Shown here piece by piece: positions 1-10,930 of a stretch of DNA of 64,000 nt. The notes under the pieces are model-generated. The model ran no database searches, was not told where the DNA came from, and saw nothing but the letters and a program-made list of their open reading frames with translations. How positions within the stretch are numbered: position 1 is the stretch's first letter; the number at the start of each line of letters is the position of its first letter. Both the position numbers and the translations under genes were made by a program. The stretch spans positions 32,809,585 to 32,873,584 of the forward strand of contig NW_024041150.1 in the NCBI RefSeq assembly GCF_014851395.1, given 5' to 3'. Source of the DNA: Micropterus salmoides (Eukaryota > Chordata > Actinopteri > Centrarchiformes > Centrarchidae).

Positions 1-1200
1 AAAATATGCGGTGCAGAGCAAAGTATAGGACTTTTAAGAGATGAATGCATAATTCGACAGAACAGATGATGAAGGCTACATGCCGAGATTTGCTTCCTCC
101 TCTTTTCTCAGCACAAATGAGCGTTACCAGCCACGAGATGTGTGAAATTCTCGGCAGGCATGTAGAACTCTGCACAACCGGGCAAGCCAACAGCAGAAAC
201 ATCAGTCATGAGTTACAAGTTTGCTACGTCAGAACTTTTTCGGAAAAGTGTTTCCATCTCCCATTTAGCAAATTTATTCTTTTTGACAGAGGCAAGAACC
301 ACCTCAAGTGAGCGTAAAATCTTTTTTGTGAAATTAAGGATTTTTTTTCAAATGTTTTTTGTAATGCCATCAAATGTTTGTATTTAGAAAGTCGGTGTGC
401 TATTATTGATTGATCTGGAAACGTGCGAGTGTTTTGATAGAATGATTTGATTTTGAGTCAGGTTTGCTGCGTTTTGAGTTGGTGTAAATAGACAACATTT
501 TTTTGGATTTTGAAAGAGTTGATGTTTAAAGAACAAAATCTGGTTTTGAGCAGAAAATGTATTATTTGGCTAATTGTGTGAGGTAGGTGTGCTGCTGTGT
601 TAAGAGTTATAACATTCACCTGAACTTAAGATAAAGTATCTTAAGTTCAGGTGAACGTTTGTTAGCAACTGAAAAAAACTGTAGGTTGACTGTGTTTTCG
701 TGGTCATCTGGAATTCAGAAAATGCAGTTTCTGAGTGAATAAAATCTAAATCTAAATATTTCTTAGCTTTGTGGAATTAGTTGCGGAATTCATAACTGCA
801 ATTGTTCCATATTTAAGCCTATGTGATATGAAAGAAAGGCTGAATAGTTGAGTGGCTGCACTGCCATTTAAACAAAAAACTATTGTTATTGCAGTCTAAT
901 TAAAATTGCTTGGCTACAATACAATGTATTTGTATGTAGCTTTATTATGGTGCAAAAGTATGACAGGAGGTGCAGTCGGCCTTAAGGTATTTTCACGTTA
1001 TCGAATCTGGCCCATTGAGAAAAATATTTGGACACCCCTGTTTTAAGGTGTAAGTCGTTAGCTGCGGTGTTGTTTCTGTGCGTGCGGTTCAAATTCAGCG
1101 GGTGAGAGGCTCGGGAATGTGCCTGCACGTCACAGACGGTGGTGCTCCTGGGAAATCAGACCCAGAGTCTCACATTTAGCTACATATAGCCCATTTAAAC
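1..1200. other. Unassigned AT-rich sequence
   Basis: No convincing gene. The 88-codon frame at 45-311 has no recognisable motif or splice context. The only distinct structure is the hairpin at 615-655. No exon 11 of copy 1 was found here. Confidence 0.5.
615..655. repeat. Perfect 19-bp hairpin
   Basis: Arms TTCACCTGAACTTAAGATA (615-633) and its exact complement (637-655) with a 3-nt loop AAG. No MITE ends or terminator context are recognised around it. Confidence 0.8.
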
Positions 1201-1204
1201 TGTT

Positions 1205-1800
1205 ATTAGGGTCCGAGCTCGAACCTTGCAAGGTTCCCATTGAAACTGAAGGGATCATTATTAGAGCCTGAGCACGAACCGGGAGAGGTCCCTATGAAGA
1301 CTGATAGGATTTTTTTTTAGGGCCCGAGCATGAATGTGAGGCCATGTTTTCCCTTCTGAAACTGAAGGATTTTTTTTTGTCTTTCTTTCTTTCTTTCTTT
1401 CTCTTTCTTTTTTCTGCAAAGTAACCTCAATTTTGGGCCGCGAAACATTTCCGAAAACTCGCCAAACTTTGCAAATAATTCAGTTATGGCAAAATATTTC
1501 GTGTTTTATGGGTTTTGCGCATGGGCGTGGCAAAATGGCTTGCTAGCGCCCCCTACAGAGCAGACCCCAGGCAAAGTTTCACCTGTATGTACAAAATTTC
1601 TGTGGTACGTGCATTATGTCCATACGTACAAAAAAGCCTCTTGGAGCCCTTGCCTAAATCCAACAGGAAGTCACCATTTTGGATTTAATGGTCATTCTTG
1701 GCGATTTACACACTTTGTACTTTAACAAACTCCTAGGGATTTAGTCCGATCAACTTCATATTTTCACTGTACAGTCTAAACCCATTGCCGATTAAAAGTT
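1205..1800 (+). repeat. Dispersed teleost repeat with GGGCCCGAGCA-type tandem motifs
   Basis: Three diverged tandem units (GGTCCGAGCTCGAAC, GAGCCTGAGCACGAAC, GGCCCGAGCATGAAT), each followed by ..GAAACTGAAGGA-like sequence, then a CTTT microsatellite (1379-1410) and a long AT-rich body containing GCGCCCCCTACAG. This is a common fish repeat type; the class is not assigned here. Confidence 0.6.
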
Positions 1801-1949
1801 GTACAAACCAGTTTGCCCGTGGCGTGCTGTCGAAAAACGATGATTCGCCATGAAACGAGTTGTTATAACTTCAGTATATATGGTCACATCTGCACCAAAT
1901 TTTATATGTAATATAATATATATATATATAACGCTGCCGCTCACCCAGT

Positions 1950-2540
1950 GAGGGGTGGGAGGCAGGGGCTTGACAGTCTCGGGGATGGCGGAGTGCAGGA
2001 GCCACAGGATATGGTGAATCTTGGTCAGCCAGAGACGTATCGGGGCAGCTGTGATGGCCGAAGCAGCGCACTCCGTGAGCTGCGCGCTGGCCCCTTTGCT
2101 GATTTCCTCCTTCTCTTCCTCCGTCATGGTGGTGGAGTTAGCCACCAGCTTTATGAAGGAGGAAGCAATCGGCGCCGTGTTGATGGCGGAGGTCAAGTTC
2201 TGTATAGCGCATTGGTGAGCTCTGTCGGCGACATGGGCCTCCCACTGTGAGGCCATAAGGGGGCGCCGTGCGGTCGCCACCTGAACTTTCTTCACACCCG
2301 TGAGGTGTGGCTTCAGTGGAGGGACCGGGCTGAAACCCTGGTCCGAGATGGGGATGTAGTTGGAAACAGGAGCCCCCAGAGTCTTCGGGTCCGAGGCGTC
2401 ACCTACCTGGTAAGGAGTGCCAGGAGTGAGTGCTCGGCCGGCATGCTCCGGACCGAAGCACACCTCGCAGCGGGGATGGAGATTCCCGGGCATAATGTAT
2501 GCCCATGTGCCAGATACCACTCTCCCATAAGGAAGTAGCG
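1950..2540 (-). mobile_element. DIRS-like gag fragment
   Basis: Minus-strand open frame (1792-2520) with the motif PRCEVCFGPEHAGRAL, a zinc-knuckle-like segment typical of DIRS gag, followed by ARRPLMASQWEAHVADRAHQ and a helical stretch ending in APIRLWLTKIHH, comparable to the DRAHQ and RHLWL motifs of DIRS gag. The tail of the frame enters a TA microsatellite. Degenerate; assignment rests on remembered family motifs. Confidence 0.45.
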
Positions 2541-2927
2541 GCGCCTCGCTTTCTGCTCTCTCTCTCTATACATATATGCTGTGTGTGGGGGTGTAGACAA
2601 GTTTTATCATGCATTTATAGCACGTAGGGGGTAAACCAACTAACAATGGCCTCAGAAAGTGAAGCCCATTCGAAATAGAACAGTGACAGTCTAAGTGTTC
2701 CTCACTGTTGGAGATGTTAGCCAGCTGTTAGCAGTCATTGGCCACAGAAAGATCCTGATGCCTAGCCATGAAAAAGCTGCCCCAGCAAAAACTCGACAAA
2801 GACCAAAAGAACTTCACTCAAGACTTGGAATGAGTGGGACTACTGGCTGGAATATTTTGACACTAAAGATAAAACTTTTTGTGAATATTTCCCACAGTGC
2901 CAGTCATGTGACTCAAGAGGTGAGCTG

Positions 2928-4312
2928 TGTCGTAGAGACCTGCTCGGTACTGTTTTCTTGATCCCACTCCCGCCCAATACAGCTGATTTTGTGACCATTA
3001 CCGGCCGCTCCCGCAACATGTGTATGCACTCCTGCTCGCACCTGCAAACATTGTGACATGCAGAGTAAAAAAAGGACACAAATGTTTCGGACGTTCAGAA
3101 TAACTGACATAAATCATTGCATTCATTTTTGTCCGTAACAACTTTCCAAATTTCAGACTTGCCTTGCTATGGTCTTGTATTGTATAAGCTCGTGTGACGG
3201 AAGCCAGCGAGGCTGTGTAGTGAGTAAACTTCACTCCCCGACACCTTAAGAGACGCACTGGTGACCGACGCCAGTGTTCATGGGTTTTAGCCTCCTTGTC
3301 AGTGGCTACTTTCAGACTGCAGGCCTTAATGCTCAATTCCGATTTTTTCCCCAGATCCGATTTATTTTGTTTGACAGTACACATTACTGTTAAAATGTGG
3401 CCTATATCAGACTCCAGTGTGAACTGTCCGCGGCCTGAAAGTGACCCCCATGCGCAGAAGAATAACATAACGTCACACACAGCAGCATGCTGTTGCAGAA
3501 GTAAACAAGGAGCAACATAGCTACGGTTAGCTCACAGGAGACTCCCGTTTTTTATTGTCCTCTCACGGGTCAGATTTCTCCTGTATTATGACATGTGTTC
3601 ACAATTTTCTGTTCTTTTCATTATGGATTCTTGCGCTGTACAACGCAACTGCCCCACAACCCACTCCCTCCTCTCTCTCTCTCTTCCCCCTGTGTAGGTG
3701 TAAGAAAGGGAATTTGTGAACAGATGATAGCAAGGTAGAGGAGGAAGAGAGCCACATGTTTAATAATGGTTTTTGTGGAGCTTTTTCATTCCCCGCAGAT
3801 CTGTCTACAGCAGAACAGCTGTTCTACAGTGATGTCAAAGTCGCAAAATTGCGACCTGAGTGTCCAGACTGAGGTCGCATTCAAAAAGATCCAATCTGTA
3901 TCAGATTTGGATCACATATGAAAGTGGCCCAATTCCGAACGGGAAAAGATCAGATTCCATGTGATTTAGCCTGTTCACACTGTCATAAAAAGATCAGATC
4001 TGAGTCACATATGGGCAGAAAAATCTGATTTGGTCACATTGGCCTGCAGTCTGAACGTAGCCAGTGTGTCTGCCTCCCAAACCTGAGGTTCCCAGTTCAA
4101 GTCAGGCCCGTGCAGTACATTCTCTGGAGCAGCTGCGTACTTTAATCTTCTTTTCAATTTTGTTTGTTGACTCCATCTTATCAGTACTACTGCGGGACCC
4201 ACAGTATATTTTGTAAACGCTCACTCCCGCCTTAAAACCGCCTGTTCCCGCGCGATTTGTGATGGATTCTGCGGGACCCACGGGCTCCCCATCCCAATGC
4301 AGCTCTCTACTG
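2928..4312 (-). repeat. Dispersed repeat A, interrupted by a MITE
   Basis: Inverted relative of 16455-16895 and 59775-60190 (shared segments such as CCTCCTTGTCAGTG and CCCATCCCAATGCAGCTCT). It is split at 3300/4066 by the MITE at 3305-4061. No coding capacity; class unknown. Confidence 0.6.
3305..4061. mobile_element. MITE with 21-bp TIRs and a 5-bp target duplication
   Basis: Ends GCTACTTTCAGACTGCAGGC(C) and, inverted, GCTACGTTCAGACTGCAGGC(C), 20 of 21 matching. CAGTG occurs on both sides (3300-3304, 4062-4066), while the uninterrupted paralogue near 16490 has it once. No transposase. Internal GATC-rich segments resemble hAT-type fish MITEs. Confidence 0.7.
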
Positions 4313-4837
4313 TGTAGTGTTTCTAGTCAACTTTCCATCCACATGTAGTGCAAATTTTAAAGATAATCTGCAAAAAGAAAATGAGAATTAATGCATGTCC
4401 ATCCAGTAGTGTTACGCGAATATCAGATCAAGATAAAGAGTTGGTGCTGCTAACTCTCCAGTTGGGTTCTATTAAACCATTGAAGAGAGCATAAGGAAAA
4501 GACTTAAAAGAGCACCGGTCAAACCTCAATCACAGTTACAGTCATAACAGTACACAAATCTTGTGTTTTCATCTGACGCTATTTTTCATCCCATTCGTTT
4601 AAATCATATACTTCATAAAAGTCATTATGATTTATTCGCTAATTCTGTTTCCATTGCACTTTGTCCCATTTAGTTTTTATTGATACACCATCTTGTCTAA
4701 CTCAACAAAAACTTTCTTTTGTAATGGATGGAAATGCAGTTCTCTAATGTTGACTATTCTGCATCTGCTTGCCCTCTAGGTTGGTTGTAGTTACCTGATA
4801 CTTGACAGAATTTCTGATTACAAAAGAAAATACTGAC

Positions 4838-4917
4838 CAGTTGTATGATGTTTTTCCTGATGTCGTCCTCAGACAATGAAGACATAAAGGAGATTTTTAT
4901 TCTCAGACTTCTGACAA
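4838..4917 (-). CDS. Copy 1 exon 10
   Basis: 80 bp after TTTCTAG, encoding VRSLRIKISFMSSLSEDDI and RKNIIQL, donor GTCAGT. The frame is also open upstream through a hydrophobic stretch (TAVLLSLSTLLACIIMLVTV); see findings for the alternative exon this could make. Confidence 0.6.
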
Positions 4918-5134
4918 CTAGAAACACAGTAACTAGCATTATAATGCAGGCCAGAAGGGTGCTTAAACTGAGTAATACAGCTGTCTTAGACAAGGTCTTC
5001 ATTTTCAGTGTCAAGTTCAATATCATTGTTCTCCCTTAGATCCTTCACTTATAATTTAGCTTTGTATATGGCTGTTAGTAGACGATTACAGTATTCAAAG
5101 TGTAGTGTAAAAGATCACAATTTGTCATACTCAC

Positions 5135-5464
5135 TTGGGTTCCAGATTGTGGTTCCAGATGTTCTGGTAGTTGTTGAAAGAATGGTGTTTGTAGTTTGTG
5201 TGGTTGTTGTAGCTGGTGTAGTAGTGGTTGTAGTTAGTGGTGTAGTTGTTGAGGGAAGGGTGGTTGTTGTTTGTGTGGTTGTTGTAGCTGGTGTAGTAGT
5301 GGTTGTAGTTAGTGGTGTAGTTGTTGAGGGAATGGTGGTTGTAGTTGGTGCAGTGGTGGTTGTGGTCAGTGGGGTGGTTGTTAAGGAAATGGTGGTTGTA
5401 GTTTGTGTGGTTGTTATAGTTGGTGTAGTGACGGGTGTTGTGGGTGCTGGTGTAGTTGTTGAGT
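5135..5464 (-). CDS. Copy 1 exon 9: threonine-rich mucin-like stalk
   Basis: 330 bp, about 110 residues, dominated by Thr and Pro. It begins STTTPAPTTPVTTPTITTTQ and contains two tandem 75-bp units, each 25 residues of the type PSTTTPLTTTTTTPATTTTQ, plus a degenerate partial unit. Such a sequence would be heavily O-glycosylated and extended. The opposite strand also reads open (Val-rich), an artefact of the ACN/NGT repeat. Borders TTTACAG and GTGAGT match the 18-bp exon of copy 2. Confidence 0.65.
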
Positions 5465-5565
5465 CTGTAAACAGAAGTGAATATAAAAGATTACTAGGGA
5501 ACTTCATAATCCAGGAAATTAACAAATTAATTTAACATGAACAAAAAAGGAAGGGTTGTACTCAC

Positions 5566-5618
5566 TGTATCCAACATTCACAATGACACATCGTAGCTCC
5601 GATTGATACTTGACTGTA
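5566..5618 (-). CDS. Copy 1 exon 8
   Basis: 53 bp, encoding TVKYQSELRCVIVNVGY between CCACAG and GTGAGT; same length and phase as the paralogues. Confidence 0.65.
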
Positions 5619-6490
5619 CTGTGGAAATATATCAATATTATGTCATAAATTATTTTCATATATTTCAAGATAGAAAGTCTTTCTAGCTTAAGGATGACAT
5701 TTTTTTTCACAGCCTGCATGTGTAATCGTCTCAAATAAAGCACACATCAACACAATCTACACATGGTCACATTATATCCCCACAAATTCTTATGTAGAAA
5801 CCGGTACAGATATTAAGTATACATCTATACATACAGTTCTCAACAAGGTATTATTCACTTTGATGCTACTGTAGATGGAACACAACTCTCGCGAAAGTAA
5901 GCCCTACTCTGTTTTAAAGGAATAGTTTGACAAATATGTGCACAAATTTGATTTTCAACTCATTCCTAAAGGACTGATATCTGAGATCACACAGACGTAA
6001 TGTTAAGAGTGTATTTTTACGAAAAAACTAAAAATATGATTCATATGATTCAACTCCGTCAACTGATTACATTCCCCGTTCACATTCAGGAAATGTAAAA
6101 CTCCTGTCTTTCATTAAACTGACTACCGTTAAATTTTAATTAATAGCAGAGTCCCAAATAACCGCCTACCCCGTATACTGGCCTGGTGTAGGAACACCTC
6201 TTACCCTGCAGGGTTGCCTGCTTTAGCTGCTTCTAAGCAGCTTAGATCGGAATTAAAGGCCTGTCCCATATGGACGCATTTCCCAAATAAAGGCATGGTC
6301 AATTCAGTGATTTTAGCAAATAAAAGCCTGGGCTATTAATCAAAGTTTTACGGTAGATTATACCTGGATATATGTATTAATGACTGAATGACCTTTGCCA
6401 GAGGAAATACAGTTCATAGTTTTTAATTTTAGGTATTTCTATAGTTTGTCCATATGCTTCAAGGTAAAGTTCATGTGAAAAATGACTGAC

Positions 6491-6634
6491 TTGAGAACTG
6501 CCTGGACAACAAAACAGATGGGGTGGCTTTCTCCGGTTTGGTTTTCAGACGGCGTCCAACTCAGGATGTACTGTCCAGCTCCCAATGTAGTCTTGTTTAT
6601 ATTGTACGGCCCGCTAAACAGCAGATCGGAAATC
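6491..6634 (-). CDS. Copy 1 exon 7
   Basis: 144 bp, encoding in the ancestral frame ISDLLFSGPYNINKTTLGAG, then QYILSWTPSENQTGESHPIC. With the exon 6 insertion the used frame would hit TAG at codon 7 here. Confidence 0.65.
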
Positions 6635-7196
6635 CTTTAACAAACAGAAGAAGAAAAGGCTTTGCAAATTAAACGAGCATTTCCAAACCGTACCTACCCA
6701 CAAATGTAGCAAACCCCTTTTTCCGTGACGACGTGATTGAAATTAAAATTCTAATGCTGGGGGCATTCCTCTCATCTCACTCTTTTTTTTATGTTGTTTT
6801 TTTGTAGTTGCATTAAAGTTAACAAACCAGTATTAGCCTTTAAAACTCAAAGTCTGTGAAACTGAAAAAACATGGTGCAGTCTGCTTGTGCCTTTGCGCA
6901 ATGTACTGACGTTTTCATGTTTTCTTTTGACTTCGAATGCATTCTGCTGTTTATGCTTACGCCTACTGTGTGTATTTCCTAGCAGCACTATACAGTTGGT
7001 TCTGTAGACTTTTTTGCATTCTTGTCAAACCTGTTACACAAATCAAGATTTTTGCACTTGAAAGCCATGGCAAATGAAAACCACGTGTGTCAGACGATGT
7101 ATTTCTTATCTAACGGGAGAAAGTTCTGCAGGGAATCATTTACCTGTGTTTTTTTAAGATCAAACTTCTGCTCAATTCCTTTTATTTTTGACTTAC

Positions 7197-7339
7197 GTGG
7201 ACATATTTGCCTCTGCATTGATGCTGATCTTCATGGTCTGATCGACAGGGGCGTACAGCTGAGCTCTGTTGTCTGGGGGTTGGAGGCAGAAACTTGGGCA
7301 GATAGAGTCCCTCTGTGCAGGACGGCACAACAGCGTCCA
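7197..7339 (-). pseudogene. Copy 1 exon 6 with +1 frameshift
   Basis: Encodes DAVVPSCTEGLYLPKFLPPT and then shifts to PRQQSSAVRP, where copies 2 and 3 read PDNRAQLY. The lesion is GGGGG against GGGG on the + strand, just before TTGGAGGCAG (about 7275-7279). The borders TCTTAG and GTAAGT are intact. Confidence 0.7.
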
Positions 7340-7761
7340 CTAAGACAATAAGAAAAAACAACATTTCAGCCACGCTGAAGTTTTCTGAGGATGGCAATGC
7401 AGGTTGGTCCCTTCATAAATCTTATTTACTACATCCTTTGGCTTATGATAAAATTCCTCAAAACTAATGACATTTCCATCAGCCTTGTGTTTAGATAATG
7501 TTAGCATGCAAAGCTAATATGTGAAACACTGGTGCCTTCTAAACATCAGCATATTAAACAAGAAAAGAGTCATTGCCTTGTCGGTAAAATACTGTATGCA
7601 TATTTATTGTTTTGGTAAGATCTCCTAAGATTATTATTGTTGCCAAATAACTTTAATAATATACATGTTGCAAAAGCTGATTAATTTCTTTAAGATCAAC
7701 TCAACTTCAGTGCAACTTTAGTGCAGCTAAACAAAGTCTCGCTGCCAAAACAAGGTCTTAC

Positions 7762-7939
7762 CACTTAAAACAAACTGGACAGGTAGCTTGCTTATAGCGT
7801 TGATGGTAGTTATTGTTGTCTGTGTCCCGTTAGTTTGAGTCAGGATGATATTCTGAGTGGGAAAGTCCTCCATCACCAGCTGTATGGCGTACCGACCTTC
7901 ATTACTGCTACTGGTGGGGCTGAAGGACAAAGTACAAGA
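7762..7939 (-). CDS. Copy 1 exon 5
   Basis: 178 bp, TTGCAG acceptor and GTAAG donor. It encodes SCTLSFSPTSSSNEGRYAI and then QLVMEDFPTQNIILTQTNG, ending PVQFVLS. Open and in phase. Confidence 0.7.
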
Positions 7940-8014
7940 CTGCAAGAGGACAAAATGGGACAAGAGGTCAAAATAAGTCATTTTCTTCAGTTAGATATTG
8001 AAAAACAAGACTAT

Positions 8015-8400
8015 AGGGCTGTCCCCAACTAAGGATTGCCTATAGTCGACTGATAGTCGAATCATGTGTGTTTTTGTACGCAGCGGAGGGTTACTCACTG
8101 TAGCTTCGCTTTAATCTTGAGAAGCTGCAGAGCTGCAGTCTCTGTTCATTAGTCAGTATAACTTTCACTGTACATTTCCAGCTAAACTGAGGCTTATTGT
8201 TGACCATTTTCTCTCTGATCGCCTGCCATTCACCGGTCTTGTGGACAGTTTTGCGTGGATTCTGTGCTGCCGACAAATGCGTGCACGTTGCGGTTCCTCG
8301 TGGGTCTAATTCAAGTAGCCTACTATTTAAAAACAATATAATGTTCTTTGTGTGGTTCATCAGTGAAATTGAGTTAGTAACTTCTACCTAGCAGACAATA
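8015..8400. repeat. hAT-like non-autonomous repeat (TAGTCGACTGATAGTCG)
   Basis: Begins AGGGCTGTCCCCAACTAAGG and contains TATAGTCGACTGATAGTCG, a well-known vertebrate hAT MITE terminal type. Shared with 57912-58265, where 24 bp are missing in the middle. Confidence 0.5.
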
Positions 8401-8592
8401 TACAGTAATACAAAAGTAATTATAAAAATGGTAAACAGAAATAAGACCGAGACCAAGGTGATTACCATTGCGACACATCCACCAATGTGTGTAATGTTTT
8501 TGTTGGCCTGTCACATATCTTCAGTGTTGTTGGTTTTGAGGTCTCTCTCCAGTCTCTGCTGATGTCTCTATATCTATCTATCTATCTATATA

Positions 8593-8623
<31 letters not shown>

Positions 8624-8760
8624 CCTTATTTGTAGAGCACTTTTCAAAAAGAAGTTACAAAGTGCTTTAACAAGTGTAAAGAATAATACAAAAAAAGATA
8701 AGAGCATGAAAATTTTATATAAAATTAGTAAAATAATAAAATAAAAGGGATAAAATAAAG

Positions 8761-10890
8761 TCAAATAAGATCGGGAAAAGCTCTCCTATAAAAGTATGTT
8801 TTAAGAAGGGACTTAAAAGAGTTCACTGACTCAGCCGACCTGATTTCCTCGGGCAGGCTGTTCCAGAGCCTCGGGGCCCTGACAGCAAAAGCTCTGTCCC
8901 CTTTAGTTTTCAGTCGAGACTCTGGAACAGACAACAGACCTCTGCCCGAGGATCTCAAGGTACGTGCTGGTGTGTATGGGACTAAAAGGTCAGAAATATA
9001 ACAAGGCGAGAGGCCATGAAGAGCTTTAAAAGTGATCAATAGAATTTTAAAGTCAATTCTAAAACATACTGGGAGCCAGTGTAATGAAGCTAAAATAGGA
9101 GTAATGTGGTCATATTTCTTTGTTCTGGTTAAAAGCCTGGCAGCTGAGTTCTGGACAGTCTGGAGTCGATCAATAGATTTTTGGGTTAAACAGGTGAAAA
9201 GGCTGTTGCAATAATCCAGGCGTGATGAGATGAAGGCGTGTAAAATGGTCTCGGTGTCCTTAAAAGTTAACATTGATCTAATTTTAGCTATATTTCTAAG
9301 TTGATAAAAACATGATTGAACAAGCTTTGTGGTGTGCTGCTCGAAATTTAAATTACTATCAAACCAAACACCAAGGTTCTTTGCCACAGGCTTAATGTGA
9401 TTTACTAGGGAACCAGCAGATGGCAGTATTTGATTTGCCATCTGCTGAGACCCGATGACCAGGATTTCTGTTTTGTCTGAGTTCAGCTGGAGGAAATTAT
9501 TTGACATCCATTTTTTAACTTCACAAAGGCAGTTGTTAAGCGAACTCAGCATTCCAGGGTCTGTGGATCTGACGGGCAAGTATATTTGTGTGTCATCAGC
9601 ATAAATATGAAAAGAAATGCCATGTTTATGGAGAATATGTCCAAGGGGAAGCAGATACAAGGAAAACAAAATGGATCCTAAGACCGACCCCTGAGGCACA
9701 CCATATTTAACTGGACAGAATGAAGAGACATAGTTGTTTACAGACACGCAAAACTTCCTATTTGACAGGTAGGATGAAAACCATTCTAGGGCAGTACCAG
9801 AGATCCCCACCCAGTGCCTCAGTCTGTCTAACATGATGTTGTGATCAATGGTGTCAAAAGCAGCGCTAAGGTCCAGGAGTACAAGGACTGAGCACATACC
9901 TTCATCAGCAGACATTAAAAGGTCATTGGTGACTTTAAGCAGGGCAGTCTCAGTGCTGTGGTACTTCCTAAAACCAGACTGAAACTTTTCAAATAATTTG
10001 TTATTTTCCAGCACAGTGAGCAGCTGTTTGGACACAATTCTTTCTAGAATCTTTGCAATAAAAGGCAGTTTTGAAATTGGTCTAAAATTATGTGGGAGGT
10101 AGGGATCTAAACCAGGTTTCTTTAAAAGTGGGTTCACGCAAGCCGTTTTAAAATAATCAGGGACACAACCAGTAGATAGGGAGCTGTTGAAAACAGAGAT
10201 CAAATGGGGCCCAACAGAATCTATTACTTTCAGTAAAAATTTTGTAGGTATTATATCAAGTGGGCCGGAGGACACTCTCATTTGTGATACTGTTTTTAAA
10301 AGCTCAGACAAGTCGATGGGATAAAACTGGTTAAAACTCTGTTGTTGCTGGTGAGGGACCTCTGAGTAAGAGGCCACGGGGGTAATAGAGGCTCTGATTG
10401 ACACCACCTTATTGGTAAAATAAGATAAAAACAATTCACAGTCATCATTACTTCCAGCTGAGGCACAAGGAGGGGTTGGGTTTACCAGCTGATCCACAGT
10501 CTTAAACAGAAACCTGGGATTGTGTTTATGTGTAGTAATGAGTTCAGAAAAATAGTGTGTTCTTGCATCCTTAACCATTTTATTGTAGTTAATTAATAAA
10601 TCCTTCAGACTGAGGTAATGGACTTGGAGACTGGATTTTTTCCATCTGCGCTCTGCTTTCCTGCATTCCCTTTTGAGGCTGCGAATGCTGTCATTTATCC
10701 AGGGTTGCTTACTAGCTTTAGACGTAGGCCTAACCTTTAGAGGAGCAGTAATATTTAGTGACGACAAGCAGATATGATTGAAGTGATCGACCAGGTTGTT
10801 GGTGGTGGAATCAGACAGGTGTTGGCTTTGGCTCTGAAAGAATGCGCAAAACTTTGAAACACTTTGTTCATTAAAGATGCGACAACACAC
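8761..10890 (-). CDS. L2 ORF2, reverse transcriptase part
   Basis: 709 codons. Motifs in order: FQSGFRKYHSTETALLK, LLDLSAAFDTIDHNIML, GVPQGSVLGSILFSLYLLP, YADDTQIYL (catalytic YADD), then a C-terminal NSLFTCLTQKSI..RLQTVQNSAAR block typical of CR1/L2 elements. Ends at the 3' UTR. A one-base shift separates it from the endonuclease frame. Confidence 0.8.
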   Translation of the reverse strand: MCCRIFNEQSVSKFCAFFQSQSQHLSDSTTNNLVDHFNHICLSSLNITAPLKVRPTSKASKQPWINDSIRSLKRECRKAERRWKKSSLQVHYLSLKDLLINYNKMVKDARTHYFSELITTHKHNPRFLFKTVDQLVNPTPPCASAGSNDDCELFLSYFTNKVVSIRASITPVASYSEVPHQQQQSFNQFYPIDLSELLKTVSQMRVSSGPLDIIPTKFLLKVIDSVGPHLISVFNSSLSTGCVPDYFKTACVNPLLKKPGLDPYLPHNFRPISKLPFIAKILERIVSKQLLTVLENNKLFEKFQSGFRKYHSTETALLKVTNDLLMSADEGMCSVLVLLDLSAAFDTIDHNIMLDRLRHWVGISGTALEWFSSYLSNRKFCVSVNNYVSSFCPVKYGVPQGSVLGSILFSLYLLPLGHILHKHGISFHIYADDTQIYLPVRSTDPGMLSSLNNCLCEVKKWMSNNFLQLNSDKTEILVIGSQQMANQILPSAGSLVNHIKPVAKNLGVWFDSNLNFEQHTTKLVQSCFYQLRNIAKIRSMLTFKDTETILHAFISSRLDYCNSLFTCLTQKSIDRLQTVQNSAARLLTRTKKYDHITPILASLHWLPVCFRIDFKILLITFKALHGLSPCYISDLLVPYTPARTLRSSGRGLLSVPESRLKTKGDRAFAVRAPRLWNSLPEEIRSAESVNSFKSLLKTYFYRRAFPDLI

Positions 10891-10930
10891 GGAGCTTGGT
10901 GAGGCGGCATGAGTAACAGGCGAATCGCAG

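Noticed and set aside
5008..5535. 175-codon + strand Val-rich open frame
   Set aside because: It is the complement of the Thr-rich minus-strand stalk exon; a stop-free opposite strand is expected of an ACN repeat, and it has no splice or start context.
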